64,000 bases of DNA from Enterococcus hulanensis (GCF_005405485.1 NZ_BJED01000005.1:1-64000), one strand, 5' to 3'. Counted from the first letter of the stretch, positions 20,783-32,819 are shown. Numbers and translations are program-made. The notes: generated by a model from the letters alone, not told the origin.

Positions 20783-20828
20783 AAAGTGCCTACTCCACCC
20801 CTTGTTAAAGGAGTAGATTGAGCACTTT
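20783..20828 (-). terminator. terminator-like hairpin in the mnmE leader
   Basis: Read on the minus strand, AAAGTGC and CTACTCC arms pair with GGAGTAG and GCACTTT, followed by seven T residues. It lies between a promoter at 20858-20886 and the mnmE start. It would release an RNA of roughly 70 nt unless read through. Confidence 0.75.
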
Positions 20829-20857
20829 GACTGCTTTTTCTACAAAATTCTGGTGTA

Positions 20858-20886
20858 AGATTAGCACATTTTTTTTGACAATTCAA
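20858..20886 (-). promoter_or_regulatory. probable mnmE leader promoter
   Basis: Minus-strand -35 TTGAAT (20881-20886), 17-nt spacer, -10 TAATCT (20858-20863). The start point would be near 20851, directly upstream of the terminator-like hairpin. Confidence 0.5.
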
Positions 20887-20930
20887 GCATACGTGCTGAA
20901 ATAGCGTCACTTTCTCAAATTTTGATAAAG

Positions 20931-20960
20931 AAAAAGCTGCACCGAATTATTCGGCACAAC
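20931..20960 (-). terminator. terminator of the rnpA-yidC-khpB transcript
   Basis: Minus-strand hairpin GTTGTGCCGAA-TAA-TTCGGTGCAGC followed by TTTTTC, just after the khpB stop codon. Confidence 0.75.
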
Positions 20961-20968
20961 TCTCTAGT

Positions 20969-21721
20969 TTAAAAATATTTTTTCGCTGGTTCCACAACCA
21001 GATAGCGATAAGGGTCTTCACCTTCAGAATGAGTTTTAATATACTCATCTTTGCTTAACGCTGAATGAATCATTTTTCGTTCGAAAGCTGGCATTGGTTC
21101 CAAAAAGACTGGTCGCCCTGTTTCTTTTACTTTCTCTGCAGTTCGCTGAGCTAAACGCGTTAAGACTTCTTCGCGTTTTTGACGATAATTACCAACATTC
21201 ACCACTACTGACAGTTTTTCTTTTGCTACACGATGCAGAAAAACTTGTGCTAAATATTGTAGAGCATTCAATATCTTACCATGTTTACCAATCAGCATCC
21301 CTTGTTTGCTAGTTTCTAAATTCATGATAATTAGGCCGCTAGCTTCATGTTGAATCTTAACTAACGCTGGCACGCCCATATCATTAGTAACATTTGTCAG
21401 GTAGATTGCCAATTCTTTAGTTGCTTCTTCTTCATCCAATTCGTTCAATTGATTAGTTGAAGAAGCTTCTTTTAGTACCATTTCTTCTGTTTCTGCTTCA
21501 CTTGAGGAATTTTGCTCTTTTGTTGTTACATCAGGAGTAACCACGGGTTCTTCAACCTTGATCGCTTCAATTGAAACACGAGCATCCTTTTTCCCCATTC
21601 CTAAGAAACCCTTTTTTGCATCTGCTAAAATTTCAATATCAACGGCTTCTTTCTTCACCCCTAAAGCTTGCAATCCTTTTGAAATTGCTTCATCGATTGT
21701 TGGTCCTTCATAAACAGGCAT
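20969..21721 (-). CDS. khpB: RNA-binding protein KhpB (Jag)
   Basis: Protein of 250 aa with a Jag-N domain (about 1-50, VYEGPTIDEAISKGLQALG), an acidic linker, a KH domain containing the GKHGKILNALQYL loop, and a C-terminal R3H domain (about 190-250; EPMPAFERKMIHSAL). KhpB pairs with KhpA to bind many RNAs and affects cell division and cell-wall growth in streptococci and relatives. The order rnpA-yidC-khpB is the usual one. The linker (about residues 60-105) is unusually rich in Glu, Ser and Thr. Confidence 0.93.
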   Translation of the reverse strand: MPVYEGPTIDEAISKGLQALGVKKEAVDIEILADAKKGFLGMGKKDARVSIEAIKVEEPVVTPDVTTKEQNSSSEAETEEMVLKEASSTNQLNELDEEEATKELAIYLTNVTNDMGVPALVKIQHEASGLIIMNLETSKQGMLIGKHGKILNALQYLAQVFLHRVAKEKLSVVVNVGNYRQKREEVLTRLAQRTAEKVKETGRPVFLEPMPAFERKMIHSALSKDEYIKTHSEGEDPYRYLVVEPAKKYF

Positions 21722-21819
21722 TTTCTAAACCTCCTTATTTGTAATTAATGTAAATTATTTAACTTATAGCAATGAAACTAATTAAATCCACTTAAAAAGT
21801 AGCTAACATCTAAATAGCT

Positions 21820-22641
21820 TTATTTTTTACGTTTCTTCTTCGGATGCTTAGCCTTCTCCAGAGCTCGTTCTCTTGCTCGAAGCTGACGAGCGGCTTCTTC
21901 TCGTTCTCGACGGATTTTAAATGGGTTATTGATTAATAATGTTTGAACTACTTGGAATGCATTGGAGATAACCCAGTACAAGGATAATCCACTTGCTAAG
22001 TTCAAAGCCATAACAAAAATCATAACTGGCATTGCAAAGTTCATAATTTTTAGTGAAGCATTGGACTCAAGTTGACTCATACTTGATAAATAGCTACTTG
22101 CAAAAGTAAAGACTGCCGCAAGAATCGGTAAAATAAAGTAAGGATCAGATTGACTCAAGTTTAACCATAGAAAATGACCGGATCGTAACTCTGGAATTCG
22201 TAAAATAGCTTGATACAAAGCCATCATTACAGGCATTTGCACTAGAAGCGGCAAGCAGCCTGCGTAAGGGCTCACATTATTTTCTGCATATAACTTTTTG
22301 GTTTCCTCTTGCAGCTTTTGTTGTGTTTCTTGATCACGAGAACTATATTTTTCTTGCAACGCCTTGATTTTCGGTTGCAATTCTTGTGTTTTACGCATGC
22401 TTTTGGTCTGGAAATGCATTAATGGCATCAAAATGATTCGGATAATAATCGTAAATAAGATGATACCTATCCCAACATTGCCAAAAGCTAAGCCCTTAAT
22501 AGCTTGACCGAAGTAATAAACCACATAGCGATCCCATACACCAGTACTGTGTGCACTGACTTCTCCTGTTCCACAGGCTGATAATAAGAAGACGAGGCTC
22601 AGCAATCCCGTCATCAATAATATTTTTTTATATTTCTTCAC
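21820..22641 (-). CDS. yidC: membrane protein insertase YidC (SpoIIIJ type)
   Basis: Insertase of 273 aa that helps place proteins in the cytoplasmic membrane alone or with Sec. It starts with a lipoprotein signal peptide whose lipobox is LLSACG, so Cys23 would be lipidated. Five membrane segments follow; the insertase arginine lies in the first after the signal (ILFTIIIRIILMPLM). The C-terminal tail is very basic (KAKHPKKKRKK), which fits ribosome contact. It lies 17 nt downstream of rnpA. The 98-nt gap before khpB has no clear terminator. Confidence 0.95.
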   Translation of the reverse strand: MKKYKKILLMTGLLSLVFLLSACGTGEVSAHSTGVWDRYVVYYFGQAIKGLAFGNVGIGIILFTIIIRIILMPLMHFQTKSMRKTQELQPKIKALQEKYSSRDQETQQKLQEETKKLYAENNVSPYAGCLPLLVQMPVMMALYQAILRIPELRSGHFLWLNLSQSDPYFILPILAAVFTFASSYLSSMSQLESNASLKIMNFAMPVMIFVMALNLASGLSLYWVISNAFQVVQTLLINNPFKIRREREEAARQLRARERALEKAKHPKKKRKK

Positions 22642-22658
22642 CTAAATCTGTTTCCTTC

Positions 22659-22994
22659 CTAACTTAATATTTTGGCTAATTTTAAAACATGTATAAGATT
22701 CGAACGCATTTCATCATGAGCTAAGTCTTTTGTGGTCGGACGTGCAATCACAATAAAATCTATTGCCGGCAACTCCAATTTTAACTCTTGCAAGATAGCA
22801 CGGATCTGCCGTTTCACTCGATTTCGCGTTACAGCATTTCCAACTTTTTTACCGACTGACAAACCTACTCGAAAATGTTTTTGACCAGAAGGTTCTAGAC
22901 GATATACTACGAATTTTCGATTCGCAAAAGAAACACCTTCTTGAAACACTTTTTGAAATTCTCGTTCTTTTTTGACCCGATATTTTTTCTTCAT
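22659..22994 (-). CDS. rnpA: ribonuclease P protein component
   Basis: Basic protein of 111 aa that assists the RNase P RNA in trimming tRNA 5' leaders. The RNR signature is [17 protein letters not shown], and an FQKVFQEG motif lies near the N terminus. It is the normal neighbour of rpmH, but here a terminator sits between them, so the gene probably also uses its own weak promoter within 22995-23100. Confidence 0.96.
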   Translation of the reverse strand: MKKKYRVKKEREFQKVFQEGVSFANRKFVVYRLEPSGQKHFRVGLSVGKKVGNAVTRNRVKRQIRAILQELKLELPAIDFIVIARPTTKDLAHDEMRSNLIHVLKLAKILS

Positions 22995-23104
22995 CTAGTT
23001 TCCTTCGTTTCTTTTAAATCTATACCTGACAATAATACCATACTTCAAAATAAGGATTCATCCTTATTTGTCAGAAAAATTCCTTAAGAATATCATTTTA
23101 GATA

Positions 23105-23130
23105 CAAAAAAAACCACTGACCGGCAGTGG
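23105..23130 (-). terminator. terminator directly after rpmH
   Basis: Minus-strand stem CCACTGCCGGTCAGTGG (23114-23130) followed by a run of eight or more T. It starts 2 nt after the rpmH stop codon and separates rpmH from rnpA. Confidence 0.88.
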
Positions 23131-23131
23131 C

Positions 23132-23266
23132 TTAAGCAGCAAGTACTTTTCTTCCTTTACGACGACGGCTTGCTAATACGCGACGGCCGTTTTTAGTGCT
23201 CATGCGTTTACGGAATCCATGAACTTTTTGACGTTTACGTTTATTTGGTTGATAAGTTCTTTTCAT
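23132..23266 (-). CDS. rpmH: 50S ribosomal protein L34
   Basis: Basic ribosomal protein of 44 aa, beginning [20 protein letters not shown] and ending GRKVLAA, which is the standard L34 sequence. The start has GGAGGTG 10 nt upstream. It is the classical marker just left of dnaA and is transcribed away from the origin. A strong promoter precedes it and a strong terminator follows it. Confidence 0.97.
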   Translation of the reverse strand: MKRTYQPNKRKRQKVHGFRKRMSTKNGRRVLASRRRKGRKVLAA

Positions 23267-23310
23267 TAAAATACACCTCCATAGCTAACATTACATAGAC
23301 ATACCCGAAT

Positions 23311-23340
23311 ATTATAACGACTCTCCCCCTACTTTGTCAA
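23311..23340 (-). promoter_or_regulatory. rpmH promoter
   Basis: Minus-strand -35 TTGACA (23335-23340), 18-nt spacer, -10 TATAAT (23311-23316). Both hexamers match the consensus exactly. Confidence 0.85.
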
Positions 23341-23479
23341 TCATGAAATGAAAAAGACCATGCAAGATCATCAGTTTTTCGAATACAAATTGATCAAATG
23401 TTAAACGTCTTATTATCGAATCCACAACTTTTTCAAAAAGAAGAGCACCAAAATAGGACGATTTTCTCAAAATATGGAA

Positions 23480-23830
23480 GAAATTTTTTATCCACAAAAA
23501 TTGGGGATAAATCTCTTTTTTCTGTGCAAAACATTTTAGCGAAAAAAAGTTGGATAGATTTTCCAAAAGTTTTTCCCACAAAAATTTAGCACTTGGAAAA
23601 CTTGTCCACATGGTGGATAAGTTTTGTGCATAACTATCTTCCGTATTTATCTGTCAAGGTGCTTTTTTACTTAGTTTTGTGAATTTGTTAGTGGAAAAAG
23701 CAAGCTTTCCACAATTTTTCTACAAGCTGTGAATATATTTTTACGTCTATCTGAATATCTTTTTGTATTTTTATACATTTTGTGGAAAACCAAGAATTTA
23801 ACTATATTTATTTCTGGTTGTGGAAAACTT
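23480..23830. other. oriC, upstream DnaA-box cluster
   Basis: The 620-nt gap between rpmH and dnaA has no gene. It contains one perfect DnaA box, TTATCCACA (23488-23496), and several one-mismatch boxes: 23502-23510, 23602-23610, 23612-23620, 23625-23633, 23781-23789 and 23819-23827, on both strands. The 23602-23633 trio is tightly packed. This is the incC-like part of a bipartite Firmicute origin. Confidence 0.85.
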
Positions 23831-23887
23831 TTATAAAAAATGATAAAGTAAGTCTATCTGAATTTTATTAATTAGGAGGCGACTTAT

Positions 23888-25213
23888 TTGACCTCATTGG
23901 ACAATTTCTGGCAGGAATTGAAGGACAGCTATAAAAATGACCTCAATCCTGCCAGTTATGATGCTTGGGTAGGGACAGCAAAACCCTTAACTTTATCAAA
24001 TAATCAATTAACTATAGAAGTTACAAGTGATTTACATAAACGTTATTGGGAGAAACATTTAGCCGCAAAAATCGTAGAAATCGGTTTTAAAGTAACCGGA
24101 GACGAGATAATGCCATTATTTGTGACTCCAGATGAAGCACCACCTGTCAGCATCGTGGAAAAAGAGGAAACACCAAAATTAGATACAACGAAACGTGCGA
24201 TGCTCAATCCTAAATACACATTTGATACCTTTGTAATTGGTAAAGGGAACCAGATGGCGCACGCTGCTGCATTAGTTGTTGCTGAAGAACCCGGATCAAT
24301 TTACAACCCACTTTTTTTCTACGGTGGTGTTGGTCTAGGGAAAACGCACTTGATGCATGCTATTGGCCACCAAATGTTAGCGATCAATCCTAAAGCAAAA
24401 GTAAAATATGTTTCGAGCGAGACTTTTGCTAATGATTTCATCAATTCGATTAAAAACAAAACATCGGAAGAATTCAGACAAGAATATCGGAAAGTGGATT
24501 TGCTATTAGTTGACGATATTCAATTTTTTGCAGACAAAGAAGCAACTCAAGAGGAATTTTTCCATACTTTTGAAAACTTGTATAACGATAATAAACAGAT
24601 CGTATTAACTAGTGACCGTCTTCCTAATGAAATTCCTAAACTACAAGAACGCTTAGTTTCCCGTTTTGCTTGGGGGCTGTCAGTTGATATCACTCCACCA
24701 GATTTAGAAACTCGAACAGCTATTTTACGGAAAAAGGCGCAAGCGGAAAATCTTGAGATTCCGGATGATACGTTAAGTTATATTGCGGGACAAATTGATT
24801 CAAATATCCGTGAACTTGAAGGTGCTTTGGTACGTGTTCAAGCATTCGCTACAATGAATAGTGCCGATATTACTACCAGTATCGCCGCAGATGCTTTAAA
24901 GAGTTTAAAAGGAACTAGCAATGCGCAACTTTCTATCAGTAAGATTCAAGATGAAGTCGCAAAATTCTATCATATTCAAGTAAAAGATTTAAAAGGGAAG
25001 AAACGTGTTAAAGCAATAGTCGTTCCACGCCAAATTGCTATGTACCTATCCCGTGAGATGACGGAAAGCTCCTTACCAAAAATTGGGGCTGAGTTTGGTG
25101 GGAAAGATCATACAACTGTTATTCACGCACACGAAAAAATTAGCCAATTAATGAAAAATGATAGCAGTATTCAACAAGAAATTGCAGAAATCAAAAACTT
25201 GTTACTTGGATAG
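23888..25213 (+). CDS. dnaA: chromosomal replication initiator protein DnaA
   Basis: AAA+ initiator of 441 aa. Domain I (about 1-85) starts [12 protein letters not shown]. Domain III has Walker [16 protein letters not shown] and Walker [11 protein letters not shown]. Domain IV has the DnaA-box-reading signature ([15 protein letters not shown]). Domain II is short. The start codon is TTG with AGGAGG 8 nt upstream. DnaA boxes flank the gene on both sides, so autoregulation is likely. Confidence 0.98.
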   Translation: MTSLDNFWQELKDSYKNDLNPASYDAWVGTAKPLTLSNNQLTIEVTSDLHKRYWEKHLAAKIVEIGFKVTGDEIMPLFVTPDEAPPVSIVEKEETPKLDTTKRAMLNPKYTFDTFVIGKGNQMAHAAALVVAEEPGSIYNPLFFYGGVGLGKTHLMHAIGHQMLAINPKAKVKYVSSETFANDFINSIKNKTSEEFRQEYRKVDLLLVDDIQFFADKEATQEEFFHTFENLYNDNKQIVLTSDRLPNEIPKLQERLVSRFAWGLSVDITPPDLETRTAILRKKAQAENLEIPDDTLSYIAGQIDSNIRELEGALVRVQAFATMNSADITTSIAADALKSLKGTSNAQLSISKIQDEVAKFYHIQVKDLKGKKRVKAIVVPRQIAMYLSREMTESSLPKIGAEFGGKDHTTVIHAHEKISQLMKNDSSIQQEIAEIKNLLLG

Positions 25214-25365
25214 CCTGTGGAAATAATGAAAAGAAAAGGTTTATTTATCCACACCTTTTCCACAAGCAATAAGATGATGGCATCAGTCTTTTGTTTCAGT
25301 TTTCCACATGATTAACAAGACCTACTACTTTTATTACTTAATTATCTTAAATAAATAAAAGAAAT
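25214..25365 (+). other. oriC, downstream DnaA boxes and DNA unwinding element
   Basis: Downstream of dnaA lie boxes at 25216-25224, 25245-25253 (perfect TTATCCACA), 25256-25264 and 25300-25308, the last three in the same orientation. The last is followed after 13 nt by CTACTACTTTTATTACTT (25322-25339), which has the 3-nt periodicity of DnaA-trios, and then by an AT-only stretch. This is the expected site of origin melting. Confidence 0.8.
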
Positions 25366-25479
25366 ACCTGCGGCTTTCAATGCAACCAAAAAACAAAGCT
25401 CATAATCACTGTGATAAGTATCTATTTAAATTAATACGTGACTTGAAAATAATTAAATTAATTGAAAAGGAGTTCCATC

Positions 25480-26610
25480 ATGAAATTTACAATTAATCGT
25501 TCTCGCTTCATTCAAGAATTACAAACTGTTCAACGTGCTATTTCAACTAAAACAACTATTCCAATCTTAACTGGGGTAAAAATCGAGTTAAGCAATGAAG
25601 GGCTGAACTTGACAGGAAGCAATGCAGATATCTCAATTGAAACTTTTTTAGCCGCTGACGATGAAAAAGCGGAATTACAAATCACAGATTTAGGTACAAT
25701 TGTTTTGCAGGCGCGTTTTTTTAGTGAAATCATTCGCCGCTTACCAGAAACAACCTTTACATTGGAAGTGCAAGAAAATTACCAAGTGTTGATTACATCT
25801 GGTGCAGCTCATTTTACGGTCAATGGATTAGATGCAGACAATTATCCACATCTACCTGTCGTAGAAGAACAAAATCAATTAAAATTACCTGTCCACATGT
25901 TGACAAAATTAATTGGAGAAACTGTTTTTTCTGTCTCACAACACGAAAGTCGTCCAATTTTAACAGGGGTTCACTTAACAATGTCGGGCAGCCAGTTATT
26001 AGCTGTTGCTACTGACTCTCATCGATTGAGTCAACGAATTGTACCTGTGGAAAATGCAAATAAAGATTTTGATATCGTTATTCCAGGTAAAAGTTTAGTT
26101 GAACTTTCTCGTTCATTAACAGATGAAGAAGCAGAAGTTGAAATAAGCATTATGGAAAACCAAGTTCTATTCAAAACACCATCTATGTATTTCTATTCTC
26201 GTTTACTTGAAGGAAATTATCCTGATACTAACCGTTTAATTCCAACAAGCTTCAATACAGAGATCACTTTTTCTGTACCAACATTCTTAGCAGCGATCGA
26301 ACGTGCTTCCTTACTTTCTCATGAAGGCCGTAATAATATTGTTCGTTTAGCTATTGCAGATAATTCAGTTATTCTTTACGGAAACTCACCTGAAATAGGT
26401 AAAGTTGAAGAAGAATTAGCTTATGAAAAAGTCAGCGGTGATCCGCTGGAAATTTCATTTAATCCTGATTATATGAAAGATGCTTTGCGCGCTTTTGGTG
26501 ACATGAGTATCAAGATCCAATTTATTTCAGCGATTCGTCCGTTTACTCTAGAACCAAGTGAAGGGGAAGTATCCTTTATTCAATTGATTACACCAGTGCG
26601 GACAAACTAA
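25480..26610 (+). CDS. dnaN: DNA polymerase III beta sliding clamp
   Basis: Ring-forming processivity clamp of 376 aa made of three similar domains of about 125 residues. Recognisable parts are the N-terminal FTINRSRFIQELQTVQRAIS, the middle RPILTGVHL, and a C-terminal ending FIQLITPVRTN. The ATG at 25480 follows AAAAGGAG by 8 nt; an ATG 18 nt upstream has no good ribosome-binding site. A strong terminator follows the gene, so it is separated from yaaA-recF. Confidence 0.97.
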   Translation: MKFTINRSRFIQELQTVQRAISTKTTIPILTGVKIELSNEGLNLTGSNADISIETFLAADDEKAELQITDLGTIVLQARFFSEIIRRLPETTFTLEVQENYQVLITSGAAHFTVNGLDADNYPHLPVVEEQNQLKLPVHMLTKLIGETVFSVSQHESRPILTGVHLTMSGSQLLAVATDSHRLSQRIVPVENANKDFDIVIPGKSLVELSRSLTDEEAEVEISIMENQVLFKTPSMYFYSRLLEGNYPDTNRLIPTSFNTEITFSVPTFLAAIERASLLSHEGRNNIVRLAIADNSVILYGNSPEIGKVEEELAYEKVSGDPLEISFNPDYMKDALRAFGDMSIKIQFISAIRPFTLEPSEGEVSFIQLITPVRTN

Positions 26611-26679
26611 AGAAATCAGTCGAGTTTCACAAGTTTTTTGAAAAATATGAAAAAAATGTGTAAAAACCGCAATTCCGGT

Positions 26680-26720
26680 AAAAGGTCTTAAAATCGATTT
26701 TAAGACCTTTTACTTTTTTT
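26680..26720 (+). terminator. terminator after dnaN
   Basis: Perfect stem AAAGGTCTTAAAATC / GATTTTAAGACCTTT followed by TTACTTTTTTT. Confidence 0.85.
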
Positions 26721-26779
26721 TGAGTGAAATAATTAAAACAGCTTAAAACTGCTTAAAACGAAAAATACAACGAATCAAT

Positions 26780-26808
26780 TTGTTTTATCGATTAAAAAAG
26801 GGTATAAT
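26780..26808 (+). promoter_or_regulatory. promoter of yaaA-recF-gyrB
   Basis: -35 TTGTTT (26780-26785), 17-nt spacer, -10 TATAAT (26803-26808). It lies about 30 nt upstream of yaaA. Confidence 0.65.
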
Positions 26809-26838
26809 AAAATGGTGTTTCTAGCATGAAAATGAGGG

Positions 26839-27087
26839 ATGAATGTGAAACAAAAAATTTTTTTAGAAACAGAGTTCATGACACTTGGTCAGTTATTGAA
26901 AGAGATCAATTTGATCTCTAGCGGAGGACAAGCTAAGTGGTTTCTAGCAGAAGAAACAGTATTTGTAGATGGCGAGTTGGAAAATCGCCGCGGCCGAAAG
27001 CTCTATCCGGGAATGATGATCGAGATTCCTGAGGTAGGAACTTTTTTTATGGTCAAAAATAAGGAAGAACAAGATGCGGCTGAATAA
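26839..27087 (+). CDS. yaaA: S4 domain-containing protein YaaA
   Basis: Small RNA-binding protein of 82 aa built almost entirely of an S4 fold (FMTLGQLLKEINLISSGGQAKWFL, VFVDGELENRRGRKLYPG). It overlaps recF by 14 nt. YaaA in Bacillus is linked to 50S assembly. A GTG six bases further in is an alternative start that also has a fair ribosome-binding site. Confidence 0.92.
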   Translation: MNVKQKIFLETEFMTLGQLLKEINLISSGGQAKWFLAEETVFVDGELENRRGRKLYPGMMIEIPEVGTFFMVKNKEEQDAAE

Positions 27088-28192
27088 GCTTGAGTTAAGA
27101 AATTACAGAAACTATCAAGAACTTGTCTTGGAATTTCCTAACCGTCTGAATATTTTTCTAGGAGAGAATGCTCAAGGAAAAACCAATCTTTTAGAAAGTA
27201 TTTACGTTTTAGCTTTAACTCGCAGTCACCGGACCAGCAGCGAACAAGAGTTAATTGGCTGGCAGGATGATTTTGCTCAAATTAAAGGGCGGATTGACCG
27301 GGGGACTAGTGAGTTGGAATTAGAGCTTTTGCTAACCAAAAAAGGTCGTAAATCTAAAGTTAATCATATCGAGCAGAAAAAATTGAGCAGTTATATAGGT
27401 CAATTAAATGTCATTTTATTTGCACCAGAAGATCTTTCGTTAGTGAAAGGTAGTCCGCAGATCAGACGACGATTCATTGATATGGAATTAGGTCAGATTA
27501 ATCCAGTCTATCTTTATGATTTAGCTCAGTATCAGCAAACTCTAAAGCAGCGGAATCTTTATTTGAAGCAATTATCTGAAAAGAAGCAGACAGATGAAAT
27601 ATATCTGGATATTCTGACAGAACAGCTAGTAGATTTTGGCAGCAAAGTTTTAGCGAACCGTCTGCAATTTGTTAAAAAATTAGAATATTGGTCGAATGAC
27701 CTTCATGGCAAGATTACGAACCAAAAAGAAGAATTGGCGATCGAATATGAAGCTAGTATTTCGTTAAAAAGTGAAAATGTCGAAGAAATACGTACGGGTT
27801 TTCTAAATGAGCTGCAGAAAAACCGCAAACGGGAGATTTTCAAAGGAAATACTTTTTTAGGACCTCATCGAGATGACTTGATATTTAAGGTTAATCAACA
27901 AAATGTGCAGACTTATGGATCACAAGGACAACAGCGCACTACAGCATTAAGTGTCAAATTAGCTGAAATCGATTTGATGAAAGAAGAAACAGGAGAATAT
28001 CCGATTTTACTATTAGATGACGTCATGAGCGAGCTTGATGACAATCGCCAGATTCATTTATTGGAGACTATCGAAAACAAAGTACAGACGTTTTTGACAA
28101 CGACGACATTGAATCATGTTAAAGGGAAAATGACGGTTCATCCGGATATTTTTTATGTCCATCAAGGACAGATAGAAAGGAAAGAAACGTAA
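27074..28192 (+). CDS. recF: DNA replication and repair protein RecF
   Basis: SMC-like ATPase of 372 aa that loads RecA at gaps with RecO and RecR. Walker A is FLGENAQGKTNLLESIY, the signature is YGSQGQQRTTALSVKLAEI and Walker B LLLDDVMSELD. It overlaps yaaA and its stop codon directly abuts the gyrB start codon, so translation of the three genes is coupled. Confidence 0.97.
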   Translation: MRLNKLELRNYRNYQELVLEFPNRLNIFLGENAQGKTNLLESIYVLALTRSHRTSSEQELIGWQDDFAQIKGRIDRGTSELELELLLTKKGRKSKVNHIEQKKLSSYIGQLNVILFAPEDLSLVKGSPQIRRRFIDMELGQINPVYLYDLAQYQQTLKQRNLYLKQLSEKKQTDEIYLDILTEQLVDFGSKVLANRLQFVKKLEYWSNDLHGKITNQKEELAIEYEASISLKSENVEEIRTGFLNELQKNRKREIFKGNTFLGPHRDDLIFKVNQQNVQTYGSQGQQRTTALSVKLAEIDLMKEETGEYPILLLDDVMSELDDNRQIHLLETIENKVQTFLTTTTLNHVKGKMTVHPDIFYVHQGQIERKET

Positions 28193-30142
<1,950 letters not shown>

Positions 30143-30149
30143 TGAGGAT

Positions 30150-30233
30150 GTCAGTTTCTCTTACTCGTTTACGTTTTTAGAGAAATGATATACGTGGCGA
30201 GAAACAGACTCATTTTTCGGTTTTTGAAAAATG
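30150..30233 (+). promoter_or_regulatory. structured leader between gyrB and gyrA
   Basis: An 11-bp stem with one mismatch pairs GTCAGTTTCTC (30150-30160) with GAGAAACAGAC (30199-30209). A second hairpin follows: CATTTTTC (30211-30218) and GAAAAATG (30226-30233). There is no T run, so it is not a plain terminator. Role is unknown. Confidence 0.45.
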
Positions 30234-30263
30234 AATACATTAATACGAGATAGGAGGATCAAT

Positions 30264-32759
30264 TTGGAAGATCGAAGAGAGAATATACATGACGTCAATC
30301 TAACCAGTGAAATGCGAGAATCCTTCATTGATTATGCAATGAGCGTTATTGTGGCACGTGCTTTACCAGATGTACGAGACGGATTGAAGCCTGTTCACCG
30401 TCGAATTTTATATGGAATGAATGAATTAGGAGTTACTCCAGATAAACCACATAAAAAATCAGCACGTATCGTTGGGGATGTAATGGGTAAGTATCACCCC
30501 CACGGTGACAGCGCAATTTATGAATCAATGGTGCGGATGGCTCAATCATTTAGCTATCGCAACATGTTAGTAGATGGTCACGGGAACTTTGGTTCTGTCG
30601 ATGGCGATGGAGCTGCGGCGATGCGTTATACCGAGGCTCGCTTAAGTAAGATCGCTATGGAAATGTTACGGGATATCAATAAAGATACCGTTGATTTTCA
30701 AGGAAACTATGATGACAGTGAATCAGAACCAGTAGTATTGCCAGCACGCTTTCCGAATTTATTAGTTAATGGGGCAACGGGTATCGCAGTTGGGATGGCC
30801 ACTAATATCCCGCCTCATAACTTAAGAGAAGTGACAGCTGGGATTGAACTGTTAATGGAAAATCCTGAGGCGACAACTCAAGATTTAATGGAGTGCATCC
30901 CAGGTCCAGATTTCCCAACGGGCGGTTTAGTCATGGGGAAATCAGGTATCCGTCGGGCATATGAGACAGGTAAAGGTTCAATCACTGTTCGTGCGAAAAT
31001 CGAAATTGAAGAGCAAAAGAACGGTAAAGAACGTATCCTCGTCAGTGAATTGCCATACATGGTCAACAAAGCAAAATTGATCGAACGTATTTCTGAATTG
31101 CATAGAGATAAAAGAATCGAGGGTATCACGGATCTGCGAGATGAATCTTCTCGTGAAGGTATGCGAATTGTTATAGAAGTTCGCCGCGATGTCAGTGCCT
31201 CAGTCATATTGAACAATTTATACAAAATGACATCCTTGCAAACTTCGTTTAGTTTCAATATGCTGGCGATTGAAAATGGTGTTCCTAAAATTTTAAACTT
31301 GAAGCAAATACTGGAAAACTATATTGAGCACCAGAAAATAGTTATTACTCGTCGAACAGTCTTTGATAAGAAAAAAGCTGAAGCACGTGCGCATATCTTA
31401 GAAGGTTTACGTATTGCTTTGGATCATATTGATGAGATTATTGCAACGATCCGAAATTCGGCTTCTGATGATATCGCAAAAGCTACATTGATCGAACGAT
31501 TTGAATTATCTGATCGTCAAGCGCAAGCAATCTTAGATATGCGTCTGCGCCGTTTAACAGGCTTAGAGCGTGAGAAAATCGAGAATGAATACCAAGAGCT
31601 GTTGAAGACGATCAGTGACTTAGAAGATATTCTAGCGCGTCCTGAGCGTGTAGAAGAAATCATTCGGACTGAGTTAGCAGAAGTTGCCGGAAAATTCGGT
31701 GATGATCGCCGAACAGAATTGTTAATCGGTGAAGTATTAAGTCTTGAAGATGAGGACTTGATTGAAGAAGAAGATATCGTTATTACTCTAACAAATAATG
31801 GTTATATTAAACGAGTTGCCTCAACCGAATTCCGCGCACAACGTCGTGGCGGCCGCGGTGTTCAAGGTATGGGTATTCACGATGATGATTTCGTGAAAAA
31901 CTTAATCTCTTGTTCGACTCATGATACACTGCTGTTCTTTACTAACAGCGGCCGAGTTTATCGAGCAAAAGGTTACGAAGTACCGGAATATGGTCGGACA
32001 GCCAAAGGGATTCCAATTATTAACTTGCTGGGGATTGACTCAAATGAAACAATCCAAGCTGTAATTTCAGTTAATGGACAGGCAGAAGATGGACATTTCC
32101 TATTCTTCGTTACGAAAAAAGGGACGGTCAAACGAACGACTGTTACAGCCTTTTCAAATATTCGTGCTAATGGTTTGATTGCAATCGGACTTCGCGAAGG
32201 CGATGAATTAGTTAACGTCATGTCAACGGAAGGCGACGAAACGATTATTATCGGTACTCACAATGGCTATTCGGTAACGTTTAAAGAAGAAGCTGTTCGT
32301 GATATGGGTCGTACAGCAAGCGGTGTTCGCGGAATTCGCTTGCGCGAAGAAGATTACGTTATCGGATCAGCCGTATTAAAAGAAGATCAAGAAGTTTTAG
32401 TCATTACCGAAAAAGGTTACGGTAAACGTACAAGAGCCACTGAGTACCCAATCAAAGGTCGGGGTGGTAAAGGTATCAAGACGGCTAATATCAAAGATAA
32501 GAACGGACCGTTAGCTGGTTTGACTACTGTTGACGGCGACGAAGACATTCTATTGATTACAAACAAAGGTGTTATTATCCGTTTCAATGTTGGTGGAGTT
32601 TCACAAACAGGACGCGCTACCTTAGGTGTTCGACTAATGAAAATGGAAGAAAACACAAAAGTCGTGACAATGGCGATTGTTGATAAAGAAGTCGAAGTTG
32701 CTGAAACAATTGAGACTGATGAAGTCGCTGAAGAAAAACCAAATGATACTGAAGAATAA
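30264..32759 (+). CDS. gyrA: DNA gyrase subunit A
   Basis: Breakage-reunion subunit of 831 aa. I chose the TTG at 30264 because AGGAGG lies 6 nt upstream and the protein then aligns with known GyrA N termini; the upstream ATG at 30231 lies inside a hairpin. The quinolone-resistance region reads [10 protein letters not shown] with Ser83 and Glu87 intact, the susceptible state. The catalytic Tyr lies in [11 protein letters not shown]. The C-terminal beta-pinwheel carries the GyrA box ([10 protein letters not shown]) and ends in an acidic tail. Confidence 0.97.
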   Translation: MEDRRENIHDVNLTSEMRESFIDYAMSVIVARALPDVRDGLKPVHRRILYGMNELGVTPDKPHKKSARIVGDVMGKYHPHGDSAIYESMVRMAQSFSYRNMLVDGHGNFGSVDGDGAAAMRYTEARLSKIAMEMLRDINKDTVDFQGNYDDSESEPVVLPARFPNLLVNGATGIAVGMATNIPPHNLREVTAGIELLMENPEATTQDLMECIPGPDFPTGGLVMGKSGIRRAYETGKGSITVRAKIEIEEQKNGKERILVSELPYMVNKAKLIERISELHRDKRIEGITDLRDESSREGMRIVIEVRRDVSASVILNNLYKMTSLQTSFSFNMLAIENGVPKILNLKQILENYIEHQKIVITRRTVFDKKKAEARAHILEGLRIALDHIDEIIATIRNSASDDIAKATLIERFELSDRQAQAILDMRLRRLTGLEREKIENEYQELLKTISDLEDILARPERVEEIIRTELAEVAGKFGDDRRTELLIGEVLSLEDEDLIEEEDIVITLTNNGYIKRVASTEFRAQRRGGRGVQGMGIHDDDFVKNLISCSTHDTLLFFTNSGRVYRAKGYEVPEYGRTAKGIPIINLLGIDSNETIQAVISVNGQAEDGHFLFFVTKKGTVKRTTVTAFSNIRANGLIAIGLREGDELVNVMSTEGDETIIIGTHNGYSVTFKEEAVRDMGRTASGVRGIRLREEDYVIGSAVLKEDQEVLVITEKGYGKRTRATEYPIKGRGGKGIKTANIKDKNGPLAGLTTVDGDEDILLITNKGVIIRFNVGGVSQTGRATLGVRLMKMEENTKVVTMAIVDKEVEVAETIETDEVAEEKPNDTEE

Positions 32760-32769
32760 AAAGTTTTGA

Positions 32770-32796
32770 AGGCTGGGAGCAATCCCAGTCTTTTTT
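32770..32796 (+). terminator. terminator after gyrA
   Basis: Stem GGCTGGGA-GCAA-TCCCAGTC followed by TTTTTT. Confidence 0.88.
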
Positions 32797-32819
32797 CGTA
32801 ACTTAGAGTAAAGAAACAT

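Noticed and set aside
20725-20910. 61-aa minus-strand frame upstream of mnmE
   Set aside because: It covers the mnmE leader hairpin and promoter, overlaps the mnmE start and has no domain or ribosome-binding site.
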